Part shown: positions 12,265 to 23,178 of the stretch, piece by piece | Layout of the letters: every line of letters starts with the position of its first letter | How positions within the stretch are numbered: the stretch's first letter is position 1 | Assembly (NCBI GenBank): GCA_963920765.1 | Contig: OY987243.1 | Span: forward strand, 14,880,001 to 14,944,000 | From: Ulota crispa | Taxonomy: Eukaryota > Streptophyta > Bryopsida > Orthotrichales > Orthotrichaceae | Direction of reading: 5' to 3' | DNA: 64,000 nt | Program-made: the position numbers and the translations under genes | The notes under the pieces: model-generated | Told to the model about the DNA's origin: nothing | The model's database searches: none | The model's input: the letters and a program-made list of their open reading frames with translations, nothing else

Positions 12265-12528
12265 AATATATATTAATTTGGGAAAACACTTTCCTAAAAC
12301 AGATTTTGGAATACTAAATTTTTCATTTGTGAGAATGTTTTTGTGATTTAAAGTGAGACTTTAAATAATTCCTTCAAGATATTTCATCATTGATGTAAGG
12401 TCTTGCAGAAGAAATCATCATAAACTTCACTTTGAACCACCTAAAACTCTCAAAATTGAAATATTCAAAAGTCCCAAGATTAGGGTTTTTCCCAATTTAA
12501 TGGATATAGGCATATAGCATTAAAAACT

Positions 12529-12664
12529 TGATAACCATATGAGTTGTTTGTAGCAACAAAGACTTAACAACCATATGAGATGTTTATAGCAACAAATACT
12601 TAATAGCCATATGAGTTGTTCATAGCAACAAAGACTTAAAAACCTTATGAATTGTTCATAGCAC
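12529..12664. repeat. 36-bp minisatellite, block 2 (four units)
   Basis: Four units begin near 12535, 12571, 12607 and 12643 with a constant 36-bp period. The core is CCATATGAGTTGTT followed by ATAGCAACAAAGACTTAA. It is the same repeat as block 1, separated from it by about 270 bp of unrelated AT-rich DNA. Confidence 0.8.
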
Positions 12665-15600
12665 CCTTTAATAAGTTGGAACTCTTTGTAACTATATAAG
12701 CAAGAAGGTTTTTGAATAAAAGTTACAAAAACATATCAAGTATGGTTTTTTTTTTTAACATATTGACGTTCAAAGTTGGCAACCTTTTGACATTTTTGGT
12801 TAATAATTTGTTGATTTACGGTGTCTTACACTATACTACAAAAAAACATTGGGCTTAAACCCGTTTGAAGTATTTTATTTGCTTCCAAAAAATAATAAGA
12901 AAAAAACACAAGAGCATGAATCTGTATGCCATGTTTGACTAATTCTAGAGGATTTAAAGTTGGTAAATAAAATCATGTCACAAGGTGTAAAAAAAATTGG
13001 AGGTTTATATTTTTGTTTAACACTCACGAATCAACTGCATTCAGAAATCTCTCAGTAGGGGGGTTTCTTGATAGGAGGCAAATCTACGCTTGAAGAGAAT
13101 ATTTAGAAACATGTAGAACGTAAAAATATTCCTACCAATAAAAGCTTATAAAATGTAGTTTTTCCCTCAAGTCTAAAATCGGTTAAACTTTGCATTCATT
13201 GAAATTTGCTTAATTGGAGGTAGAATTGTTTTTTTCCAAATAGAGAAACATTGTTGGTTGTATATGTTTGACATGACATTGAACAAAAAATATATATTTT
13301 ACATACAAAAGATTACAAGGAATAATGCAAAAAAAAAGTGGACAGAATTTATAGCATGTGTTTGAGATTTTTTGGAAAATTTACAAATATTACATGGATT
13401 TTAACTTGAATGTTTTGACAAGTCTAGTAGAGCATTAGATATCAAACATTCAACACCCTACCAAGTAAACCTAATTTGTGAGAGTAGAAAATCCTAGTAC
13501 AAAGTGCAAAGTTTTAGATGGCTGCAATGTTCATGCACAACTTTCTTTGTATGAAGAATACAACCGACTATTTATTAATCAAAATTGTTGAAATTTCATA
13601 GTGATGTTACATAATGTGTTTAGTATTTGCATACATCTTTGTATCAATTTTGAGAAACAAGCATACCACATGAACATGATGCAATAATCCTTTTGCATGT
13701 GTACCATTCCAAGAAAAGTATATAAAGTGATGGGTATAAATAGTTAAAGTACTTAGTGTTTGGTTGCAACATGACAAAGAACATGTCATTTATTCTACAA
13801 ACATGAGACCATATACTCATATGAATTTTTTTAATCTCAAAACAAGATGATTGCGTTGGTGCTTTGGTAAACACGCACCTTTGATTTGCAAATACAATGT
13901 GCTGCAAGCAAAAAAAAAAATTAATTCAAATAGAATAATCTATCAAGAAAACAAATGCTTTATTGGTCAAGTAAATTAACAATTCTAACAATACTCAAGT
14001 AATCCATAATGAAGATTCTATCTACTATTGGTTTTTAGAAAAACATTGGTCAATCTTGAAATAATTTGTTTGGATTTTGGGTTTGGAATAATTTTATTCA
14101 AATACCTTCATCTATTCTCTATTTATCATCAAAATTATTTGACTGAAGTCTCAAAGTTTGCACCAAAATGAGTAACAAGAAGCAATTGTTTAATTTTTGT
14201 TAACCTCATAATAAAGATTAGGTCATATTTAACAATTTACACAATAATAGTTGTGGTTACTTTCCAACCTCTACAATGATCTTTCATTCAGCTTCAAATA
14301 TACTTTATCTCCTTGTACAATTTGGCTTTTGTTTCTTGTAAAGCCCTTTAGATTTCAATTGATTTTATAAGTTGTGAATCATCAACCTTTGTTCCAAATG
14401 ATGTCAAAATTTACTAACAAAGATCAAACAAGTCCAAATATGTAAAATAGTTTATTACATATCTTCCACAACCTTTGACTTACACTTTCCAAAAGACTTT
14501 TCAAAGGTTATATCCCTTGAGACTTAGATTATATTTTGATATTCTTTATACAATGATTCTATTGCTAAAATTTCAAACAGTAGCTAATTCTCATAATTTC
14601 AAATTTTTTTAATTACTTGGCATTCCCAATTCATCTATTTTATATTAGGAACTTTTTGTGGCCAATTCAATTTGCATTCATGTTGCAAGGACATCACATC
14701 ATTAAGGAAATCATGCTCAAATTTACAAAAAGTTGATAAAGATTATGACCTAATTTACAATATACCATAAATTAGGTCACAATCTTTGTCAACTTTTTGT
14801 AAATTTGACCATGAATGCCTTGTAATTAAAATGATTTGACAATTGACAACAATTTACTTCTAAAATTTTGAAATTTAGTTAATTGATAAAAAGAACTTTA
14901 ATCTAACTTTTTACACTAAACTGATGGCCTTGGAATCTTTATTGATGGACTGTGATGGATTTTTTTAAATTGCAAGGCATGATTTGATTGTATTCCCTAC
15001 TCAAAAAATGTTCTTCTTTCGATGACACCATCAAATTACCCTCAATTCGATTTCATTAAAATTGAAATACGTAACAGGAAACATAACTCAAAAGCATCAT
15101 CCCAATAAATCTCATATCATTTTGCTTACAACTAGGCTGTAATTATTCTTGCAAATGTTTGGTTGAATTAATTAATCTTTGATAGCTGCCAAATGCATCT
15201 TACCAAACATGTTACATTAACAACTTGTTATGTAGAGAATAAACTTAACTTAAAATTTATTAAAAGAATTTGTTTTTTCTCTATTCTAAGTAACTAGTTC
15301 GTCGAGAGGCCAGATTGAGTGACCAAATTTTGTTGAGAGGACAAATAAGTGAGTTAAAAATAGACAATTAATAGTGTTTCTGAAACCTTTGGTCATTCAT
15401 TTGCCTTTAGTGTGAAGCTTCCAAAAGTCAAGTCCAAAGTTCAATTTTTGATGAGTTTCCACGGCCTTTTGGCTTAAATGTCATAGTGTGAAGCCTCCAA
15501 AGATCAAGCCTTAAATCCAAAAATCATATTATTTGTTAGATTTTCCAAACCTAATGGTCAAGATCTTGTTGGTTTTGATTACTTCATGGAAAGAAATTGA

Positions 15601-16037
15601 CAACCTCTCAACCATAATTTGGGACTTCATTTTTGCTTGACCCAAATTTCTTTCAAAAGGTGTTTTGGATGAAAGAGCAATGTCATGAAGGGTGCGGGAC
15701 TTTAGACTTTGACGTCTAGTGTGAAGGATTGAGAGGCCAAACTCTTAGTTCTTGATTTCTTGCGTAATTGGTGGAAACCAACGTCCTCTTGACCTCTGGC
15801 CATAGTGTGAAGCGGCCCTAAGACCCTAACTGCACCTTCCAAACATACCACAGTTACGTACATACACACTATTAGCAACCAAAAATATCCACATGAGAGC
15901 CTGATGGTGGGCCCACACATAATTAGCATATTAAAAATTCACATTTTATGCAAACCGTATGACATTTAAATGTGAAAACACTAAGAGAACCTAGAATTCT
16001 TTGTTGATACTTAAAAATGAATTGATATTTCAATTAT
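12665..16037. other. AT-rich intergenic stretch
   Basis: No supported gene. It contains the hairpin at 14718-14807. Between 15400 and 15830 the phrase TAGTGTGAAGC recurs three times (near 15410, 15484 and 15803), perhaps worn ends of a repeat family; a similar TAGTGTGAAAC occurs near 62681. Nothing else could be assigned. Confidence 0.5.
14718..14807. repeat. Inverted repeat with 40-bp arms and 10-bp loop
   Basis: The left arm 14718-14757 begins CAAATTTACAAAAAGTTG and the right arm 14768-14807 ends CAACTTTTTGTAAATTTG. The arms differ at only a few positions. The flanks are not clearly inverted, so it is probably the core of a small foldback element. Confidence 0.75.
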
Positions 16038-16180
16038 CACTAGAAGAAAAAGTACAATAAACAACTAAGCCACAACAACTACAAATATCTTAAATAACTA
16101 TAATTTAATCATTGTATAATCATTTAATGCATTTGCAATTGTTGTGAACTAGTCGTTCAGGACACTTTTTTCTTACAGTG
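16038..16180. mobile_element. CACTA-type mini-element (143 bp)
   Basis: It starts CACTAGAAGAAAAAGTAC and ends ACACTTTTTTCTTACAGTG. The flanking triplets are TAT and TAA, a 3-bp duplication with one mismatch. Its interior is related to the element at 8002-8151. Confidence 0.7.
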
Positions 16181-16578
16181 TAATAGGAACCATGCTAACT
16201 TGCCAGCATTGCTTACAGGTAGGACCGTAGGAGTAGGATTCAATCGTGTAGTTAATGTCCCTGTTTCTCGTGAGATAAGAATCCACAAGCCCTCCCTGAA
16301 TAGAGATCGAAAGTACTACTACACATATGTTCGCTGTTAGTAGTGTACATAGAAACCAAACAAAATTTGAAGTACACAAACAAAGACATGTACAGTTCCA
16401 GAACGCCCGTCCTCGTGATCCCCGCCATGGGGGCACCACGATTTTCTCGGCAGTTTACAAATACAACCTCTGACTGAAGCAGATGGTACCGACACTTGAG
16501 TATTCCCTCCTCCGACATCAATAGGAGAAATCTACACTAAAATTTGAGAAACCAATCAAAAAAAGAAAAAACCTCTAC
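16181..16578. other. Spacer before the Stowaway-like element
   Basis: It is somewhat less AT-rich than its surroundings. The short minus-strand frames (about 88 codons) match nothing recognised, and no boundaries are visible. Confidence 0.4.
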
Positions 16579-16630
16579 TACTCCCTCTGTCCCTCTAAAA
16601 AGCTCCAAAGTAGACACATTTCTTGTACCA

Positions 16631-16886
16631 ACGAGATATTCATTAATTTGGGACAAAATGTTCATTTTGGGACTTTTGAAAATTTGGGAAGATTGGGGTG
16701 ATCACCCTAGACCAAGCCCCTTTGGTACACTTGTCTTCACCTAAGAGGAAGAATTTGTGAGGGGAAAAATCTTAGTGGCTCATACTGAACTTGATACTTT
16801 TGAATATAGTTTGAGGAAACTATTTTGGATTGAGGTGGAGTACAAAATGGGACCCATGTTACTCTCAAATTAATGAATATCCTATT
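16631..16886. mobile_element. Nested MITE inside the Stowaway-like element
   Basis: It is absent from the sister copy at 63399-63806, where TTGTACCACTAAAAAG runs uninterrupted. Its ends are imperfect inverses sharing ATATTCATTAATTTG and CAAATTAATGAATAT. TACCA occurs on both sides; extended to 8 bases the flanks (TTGTACCA and ATTTACCA) agree at six, so a worn hAT-type duplication is possible. Confidence 0.65.
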
Positions 16887-17189
16887 TACCACTAAAAAGC
16901 TCCCTTTTGTTGATTTCAAACATTGAGAAAGTGTTTGACATGTTCAATTTCATGCGGGTAAGTCAAGTGATTAGAGAGCATTCCTCTCCTAGCAAGTTTG
17001 GTTTTGCCCATATGATGTACCATTGTTGGTACTAAATCTTTAAATCATCAATAATGAGGAACTGGTAGCATGCACAAATATGGTACTTTTTTACATGAAA
17101 TTTGGGTGCCCACATAGCAACATCATCAAAGTTGGAAATTTTGCATACATTTGGGAGATGGTATATTGATTCTAGAATGCATGTGTCAC

Positions 17190-17427
17190 TGTTGGAAATA
17201 TAACGCACACTCCTGAATATAGATAGTGCATTGTCGCTTACTTACTTTTTCATTAGTCTTTCATTTGTTAGTCCCTGATTAGTCTTTTCATGCATCATGC
17301 CTTATTAAGCATGTCACCCTGTGTACAAAGAGGTTTCTCTCGAAACATGAGTTCAGTTGTTTCAATACCATTCTACCTGCGAGATACACATACACACTCA
17401 GTACATGACTGAGTATTTTTCCCAACA
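17190..17427. mobile_element. Solo LTR, probably Copia-type, fossil
   Basis: A 238-bp block runs from TGTTGGAAATATAACG to TTTTTCCCAACA. It has the TG...CA ends and short inverted termini of an LTR and is flanked by a perfect 5-bp duplication GTCAC (17185-17189 and 17428-17432). It is missing from the sister Stowaway copy. The TGTTGGAAATAT start is typical of plant Copia LTRs. No internal region remains, consistent with LTR-LTR recombination. The perfect duplication suggests it is fairly young and younger than its host element. Confidence 0.85.
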
Positions 17428-17510
17428 GTCACTAGCACAAAGACTAAAAATACAGTTAATCCTTTTCTAAGGAAGGTTTTTAGACGTTTTAGAGGGACAG
17501 AGGGAGTACT

Positions 17511-19076
17511 TTACAAGACAGTCAAGCCGAGGAACCAGGCGCAAGCCAGAGCCGTGACGACGACTAGGAGGGTGTTCACCAGATGCTCCCCCTTGAACGC
17601 GTCCGAGAACCGCACGGTGTTGGAGAAGTACTGATACGCCACGAAGAGTGCCAGCGCCGTGGCCACCACGCGGGCGCCCAAGGAGCCGCGCAGGGACACG
17701 GCCTGCGCGGGCAAGGACGCGAGCAGCAGGTACACGGCCAACGGGTACTCCAGCTCCGCGGGGACGGTGTAGAAAACCTTGAGAGCCAGCCCAATGCACG
17801 CCACCCACAGCCCGTACTCGCCCTTCGCCCAGTACAGCACGTCCCGCGGCGCCTCCAGCGCCAGGATCCCCGCCCAGAACTGCTTCTTCGCTCCCGCGTC
17901 ACGCTTCAGTAGAAGTACCGTGCACGCCGCTGCCACGGCCCAGCGCACCGTCTCCACCGACACCCCGTACCCGCCAACGTAAACCGAGCAACTCGTGCCC
18001 ACCGCACCGCCACGGCCATGCTGTCTTGACGTCACAGGCGATCCAGCAGGAGCCAAGGTAGGTGGCTCGTGAATGGACCATCTAAGGGAAAGTGGCAAAA
18101 TCAGGACAGCTTGGTGAAATGGAAATATTTTTCGTAGAAAGTCAAAGTAGAGACAGTTTCGTGGCCATTTAATTTGGAATTTTTCGAGTTAGTATGAATT
18201 AACTACAATTTATCAAAGCAAGAGGCAGCTAATTCTTGATCATAGGGATTAGCATTCATGAATCAAAGGAGGCTTGTAAATGGAACACATGAGTTCAAAA
18301 TGCAACCACTACAAAATCAAAACCGTTCAACTAAGTCCTTTAAAGCGTGCAAGCACCCCATTAAACGCCATATTTGTTATAATGAGAGAATGAGGACCTC
18401 TCAAAAGAAACATTAAAATGAGGGTTTTCAGCTCAAATTAAATTGAATTGACATAAAATCTTTCAATTTCAGGTCAAATTTGAAAGGTTTTATGTTAATA
18501 AGCTCAATTGACCTAAAACCTTTTGTTGAATTGTCCTAAAACTTTTTAATTTCAGGTTGTATTTCCTTTAAATTACTCTCGTTTCATTGAAAAACTCTCA
18601 TTATGACGAATATGGTGTTATTACATATTCTCATGCTCAAATTATAATGGAAATCACATTTTTGCACATTTTAATATGACATGTATTTATATTTTATTGA
18701 GAAATAAATCTCAACACAATTATGACCAATAAGCACACTAAACACACTAAACAGTACCTCATGTCACTCTCTTTTCAATTTCTAAAACAGTGCATGCACA
18801 AGTACAATTTCTGAGCATAAAAAATTTAAAATGTGACCCATTTAAGAATCTCTGTGCAATTCAAGCCTCCTACCTTACTGTCTGCCACATCGACGCTCCC
18901 ATCAATGACAACGCCGGAGACCCAGCTACCGCACAATTCACCCCACGAGTCTGCAGCCTCGGACAGGATTTTGTCGGCACTGCAGCTCGTCCATAGCCGG
19001 CGGTGATAACTCGGTGCCGCGATCCTGGACTAAGTGGCGTCCGGGTGAATACAGTCTGAGCAATCTGCGACGCCAT
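17511..19076 (-). CDS. COR413IM: COR413-type chloroplast inner-envelope protein, two exons
   Basis: COR413 proteins are multi-pass membrane proteins linked to cold and freezing tolerance; the IM branch sits in the chloroplast inner envelope. Exon 2 carries the whole conserved domain, including APRDVLYWAKGEYGLW, LKVFYTVPAELEYPL, VSLRGSLGARVV, VAYQYFS and several hydrophobic spans. Exon 2 has no ATG, so an upstream exon is required. The frame opening at ATG 19076 (MASQIAQTVFTRTPLSPGSR...) is rich in S, T and R with few acidic residues, like a plastid transit peptide. Two splice pairings keep the frame: exon 1 ending at 18879 with exon 2 from 18020 (235 aa, close to Arabidopsis COR413IM), or ending at 18874 with exon 2 from 18081 (257 aa). 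The intron is almost entirely the MITE at 18056-18875. The stop codon (17511-17513) abuts a Stowaway-like element, so the 3' UTR must run into it. Confidence 0.75.
18056..18875. mobile_element. TA-flanked MITE that forms the COR413 intron
   Basis: It starts AGGTAGGTGGCTCGTGAAT and ends ATTCAAGCCTCCTACCT. The flanks are CA (18054-18055, from TA) and TA (18876-18877). On the gene's strand the right terminus reads GTAAGGTAGGAGG, a good 5' splice site. The subterminal CCCTTAG at the other end can serve as a 3' splice site, and another (CAG at 18021-18023) lies just outside. Family members are at 22845-23176 and 47521-47864, sharing the CCTCCTACCTTAC terminus; 47521 also shares CCCTTAGATG and TCCATTCA. 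A further inverted pair inside (near 18364-18392 and 18595-18625) suggests a second, nested hairpin element. Confidence 0.75.
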
Positions 19077-19560
19077 CGATTAACTCCGAATCCCTACCAC
19101 CCCCAGAATCTCGACAGGCCTGATCCGAGTGGTAAGAGCCTGAGAGGATTCCTTGTTCGTAAGCAGGTGCAGAAAACCCAGTAGGGGGACAGCAGATCGG
19201 AGGCTACTAAATGGCGATCGGATCGGAGACCTGGTGTGTTGATGGATGGAATTACAGTAAGTTAGTGGGGCCTGGCGTTTGCGACTGGTCGCTGGATGGC
19301 GGGCAATCATGCGGGAAGGTCGATCGAGGCGCTGCACTGCGGCGATTGAGGGTCACGATTGCCTTGCGATAGAGTTTGGCATGATAGATCGGCATTGCCT
19401 CGGTCTCTTGCATCATGTGAATGGGTCTGTCGTTGTTGGAGGTGACAAGTGGCGATGTGGGTGCTAGTAGCACGGGCTGCGCTATGGGAGCGTGACACGT
19501 CAAGTACTGGTCTGTTTGGGGCTAGGGCTATTGGATGATCAGATTGGGATGTGATGGTTT
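19077..19560 (-). promoter_or_regulatory. Probable COR413 5' UTR and promoter
   Basis: A GC-richer block of about 480 bp directly upstream of the COR413 start codon, ending where AT-rich intergenic DNA resumes. It contains an ACGT-core motif, GACACGTCAA, near 19493, similar to ABA/cold-linked ABRE sites. Short frames on both strands are not convincing as proteins. Confidence 0.4.
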
Positions 19561-19637
19561 TTCCTACTATTAGTTTCTGGATAAGCTGCGCAATGCCGGT
19601 ATCCTGCCAGTCTTGAGGGGGGAGGGTTGAGTATTCT

Positions 19638-19941
19638 TTACACTGAATATTGCATTTAGATTGCCTTCACAATTAGGTTGCCTTACCCTGGTAAGTTACC
19701 TCATGATTCATCACTTGGCCACTTGGAGGTGCATGCAATTCTTTAATGTTTGGATTCCACATTGTTTATGACTTGGATATTGTTGATTGATTCGACTGCA
19801 GCTTAGTTGCCATTGTCAAACCCTTTAAAAATTGTTTATTGCAATATTTTTTGATGAAGATTACTATAGTAGTAAATATTTATGTAGTGTGAAATGTCAA
19901 GAAATTAGTATGGGGCAACCTAAATGCAATATTCAATGTAG
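19638..19941. mobile_element. MITE with CTACACTAAAT-type ends, copy 2
   Basis: The left end TTACACTGAATATTGCATTT and the right end AAATGCAATATTCAATGTAG are near-perfect inverses. It is homologous in opposite orientation to 9967-10263 (for example AGGTTGCCTTAC, CACTTGGAGGT and TGTCAAGAAA). No clear target duplication is seen. Confidence 0.75.
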
Positions 19942-19970
19942 TGCTTTTGTAGTTTTATTAGGGAATATAT

Positions 19971-20706
19971 GGACGATAGCCCTGACACATGGCCATATAT
20001 CAAAAAAAGGCTTGATATTAAAAAATTATGAAAAGTAGGCATCATCAAGTATCAAAAATAGGCCTTGCAACAATGGTGGTCAAAAAGTTGCAAATGTTTC
20101 CTTACTTTCATATTAGATTGTTTTGTGGTAGCTTTATTTGTAGTGATGAAGACCACAACATCAATTGCAATGTACAATGGGCTTTGAAATTCCTTAATCC
20201 TTGGTATGAGGGTGTTTTTTTAATATTGGCTTGGTGGTCAATGAGAATTTGGTGCATCACAGTTTCATCAATTGTAACCTCATCTTTTAATTCCCAAAAG
20301 TTCCTTTGTAACACAAGATGTACAACCTCTTCATATGCTTCTTGGCAACATGCTGTTGTGAAACACTTCTGCATGTAAACATGTGATTACCTTTTTGCGC
20401 TTACAAAAATACACTTATAACATGATGACATGGGATGTCATTATGTTGCCATTTGTAGCACGTGCAAGTTTTTTCAAGAGTGTAAGGAATTTCAAAATAC
20501 AATACATATTACAATTGAGGCTATGGTCTTGGTCACCATAAACAAAACTACCATAAATTGATTTGATTTGAAGATAAATAGACATGCTCAATGTTTTGAC
20601 CATCATAGTTGCAAGGCCTACTTTTGATACTTGATGAGGCCTACTTTTTATTCTTTTTAAATGTCAGGCCAATTTTTGACATATGGCCGTTTGTCACGCT
20701 ATTTTC
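19971..20706. mobile_element. Long-armed foldback element (about 736 bp)
   Basis: The left arm (GATAGCCCTGACACATGGCC...) and right arm (...GGCCGTTTGTCACGCTATTTTC) are inverted copies for roughly 260 bp each. They share ATCAAGTATCAAAA, GTGGTCAAAA and GAAATTCCTTA with their inverses. The flanks (GGAATATAT and GATATTTTC) agree only partly, so a 9-bp Mutator-type duplication is possible but worn. The frame of about 88 codons at 20108-20374 is a by-product of the arm. Confidence 0.7.
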
Positions 20707-20710
20707 GATA

Positions 20711-21565
20711 TTTTCTCTTTTTATTATTACGCTAATGGATAGGGCCAATAAAGGCTTCCAATTCTGGAGAGACTGCCACTCACTGACCTATGTGCTGGCT
20801 TTTATCACACAAAAAAACATCATGGTTAGGACTTGGGAGTTCTGGAGAACCTTTTCACCTGCGAAGGACATTTTTGGTCTATTACTTGAGCGCAGGAATT
20901 TTGTTTGTTCGCATGTTCATTGGTTGAAAGCAGGGCCTGGGGAGAACCTGCATTTAGTGTATTGTCAATCGGTTGAAATTGTAAAAGAAACGGCCAAAAC
21001 TTGAAACTACCATGTAAATAACCAGTCTAATTTTTCAGAAAATACTAATTACAATATATCACAATATAAATGTAGGAAAATTATAGGAAATAACCAATGT
21101 GTGCCCATAAAAAACTGATTGTAAGTAGGAGATGCTAAACTTTAGCAGACGAAACTAAATTTCTTCCCAAATGTTGGTTGAAATTCACATACCCAAGAAT
21201 GCACGCAGTTAATGAAAAAATGGAGTATCCATGTATGCAAGTTCATCCAAAAAAATCAGTTAATTTTAGTACCCTTATTCAGATTTTAATGCATCTTTGA
21301 GAAGATTTGAAACTTCATCCGTTTCATCACCAATTTTAATGTCAAGGTAGCTTTTGTGAAAGTAAGGTAAGATTTGAGAAAAAATTGCCCAAAAAATGTT
21401 TAATGCTTAAGCATCATTGATGAATAATTGAATACCGAGGTTTTTTCCTATAACTTTGGAATGTAGGAAGAGGAGCAATCAACAAATACCACTTTACAGT
21501 TACAGCAAATGTAAGTACTAATCCCCAAAAAATCTGACCCTTGCCATTCCATAGAAAACTGTTGT
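20711..21565. other. Intergenic stretch with one open frame of uncertain status
   Basis: The plus-strand frame at 20609-21004 (131 codons) begins inside the foldback element and runs out of it. Its part after 20760 is less AT-biased, with phrases such as VRTWEFWRTFSPAKDIFGLL, but it matches no family I recognise. The remainder is plain AT-rich DNA. Confidence 0.4.
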
Positions 21566-21569
21566 TTAA

Positions 21570-22494
21570 CCCTAAAGTACCATGACTATGTTTCATCAAA
21601 AAACACTCAAAATGGGTCCTTTTGATAGCAAAGGCAAAAAAAAATTGAAAGAAATTTTGATGCAATTTACAATAGGATTTTGTAGTAAATTGCTTCATTA
21701 TGTTGTAGCAAGAATATGAAAGAATTTTATAGCACAATTTGTGAAACTAAAAGGTTTGAGGTGAGAAATATATTTTTTGGGGGGCATTCAAATTCTAGGC
21801 AACTCTAATTTGGAGAAGCTTTTGACCACCATTAGAATTCACTTTTTTTATTGTACTTTTTGAAATTAGATTTCATAATAGAGCTTGTCATATGCCTAAA
21901 AAATTTCATAACATTTTGAATTGGGGAACATGTACTTAAAAAAAAGAGTACAAAACTAACTTTAAGAAAATATTCATACTAGGTTGGTTTTCAACAATTT
22001 TTAACATCTGCATACAACAATCTTTTTAGGATACAAATGGTGGGGGTATTTTTTAGCTAGCTTCATATGAGGGAAAAAAGAAGAAGGAACTTGGCTAAAA
22101 TTGCGGCTTTGACAAGCTCAATCAACACGGGGCCCCTTTTAAAAAAAGATAAAGTAAAGGGCAATTAGCAAAAATTATTGCCTTTACAGAATGAGGTGGG
22201 GTCAAATTTGACAAAGAGATATCTTTGTCCCTCAACTTTTGGGCAAGATCCCAAAATTTTAGTTCAATTGTAAAAAAATTTGCCCATGCTCCCCCTTGAG
22301 CAAATATAAGTGCATATTCCATCGTAACTTCTTTTTTTACATATTCAAATGGTTTGAATATTATTGCATTGGAAAACTACTCCTTGAACACACATCCTTT
22401 GAAAGATTTGTAAGAACACATTTATTATTTTACAAGTACTAGCCTACCCAAATTGCCGTGTTGCCAAAAAAATCATTATTCAAGACTTTAGGGG
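21570..22494. mobile_element. Possible piggyBac-like element (925 bp)
   Basis: TTAA at 21566-21569 is followed by CCCTAAAGTACC; at the other end ...AGACTTTAGGGG is followed by TTAA (22495-22498). Ends and TTAA duplication match the family at 25921, 40550 and 55295. The shared inverted terminus is only about 9 bp and no coding frame is preserved. Confidence 0.5.
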
Positions 22495-22844
22495 TTAAAC
22501 TGAAGTAGAAATATTTTGTTTTACTTGGAGAATATGGAGAGAGATTACAAAATAAACACTTTAATTGACCATAATTCAATTGATTGAAGTTTACTCTAGT
22601 TCCTTATTAGTCGTTTAAAACAAAGATTTAAAAGGAAATGAAAATATAATTTCTTGAAACACACGAATTTTTCTTATGTACTCAAGGATGTTTTTGGCAT
22701 TACAAATTATTGAGACTAGAATCAAGCATCATGTGCTTGTATAGAATGACAGTCGAATTGTGCTCATTTCAAATACAATTGTTCAAGCTCATGCTTAGAA
22801 TCTATGCAATAATGACCATCATTGTCATTTTGTAGTGTTCACTA

Positions 22845-23176
22845 AGCCGTAGGAGGTTCTAAAACGGAGTGTTTTAGGGTTGTAATTGAATTTTGGGGGA
22901 GGTGAAACTTCTTGAAATAATTTTCCGTAAATTTTTCTTAAAAGACAAGAGGAATTGCCATCTAGCTTTAGATGTTTCATATTTTTTGGAGCTTTGTGGA
23001 TTTGGTTATGAAATTTTTGAGTGGAAAGGCCATAGGTGCTCTAAAGTGGTGCACCTCCTCAAATATACATCACCTATACATTGTTGAAGGGTTATGAAAA
23101 ATAACATGTACAACATGAGTGCATTCGAGGAAGTGCACCATTTTAGAGTAGTGCACCATTTTAGAACCTCCTACCT
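22845..23176. mobile_element. TA-flanked MITE of the COR413-intron family
   Basis: The left end ...CGTAGGAGGTTCTAAAA and the right end TTTTAGAACCTCCTACCT are inverses, with TA on both sides (22843-22844, 23177-23178). The interior phrase GGGGGAGGTGAAACTTCTTG recurs inverted in the 47521-47864 element. This 332-bp copy is in AT-rich intergenic DNA. Confidence 0.7.
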
Positions 23177-23178
23177 TA

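Larger units (their letters stand above)
16581..17506. mobile_element. Stowaway-like (Tc1/mariner) MITE with two nested insertions
   Basis: It begins CTCCCTCTGTCCCTCTAAAA and ends TTTTAGAGGGACAGAGGGAG, with TA on both sides (16579-16580 and 17507-17508). The terminal CTCCCTCYGTCCC and the TA duplication are the Stowaway signature. It is the inverse-orientation sister of 63399-63806. Compared with that 408-bp copy, this one carries two extra blocks: a 256-bp element at 16631-16886 and a solo LTR at 17190-17427. Its right end lies two bases beyond the COR413 stop codon (17511-17513). Confidence 0.85.

Noticed and set aside
17576-17912. Arg/Ser-rich and His/Gln-rich frames on both strands over the COR413 exon
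   Set aside because: They are alternative frames of GC-rich coding sequence; only the frame with the COR413 motifs makes sense.
19252-19503. Overlapping frames of 60-85 codons upstream of COR413
   Set aside because: GC-rich leader or promoter; no motif and no consistent frame.
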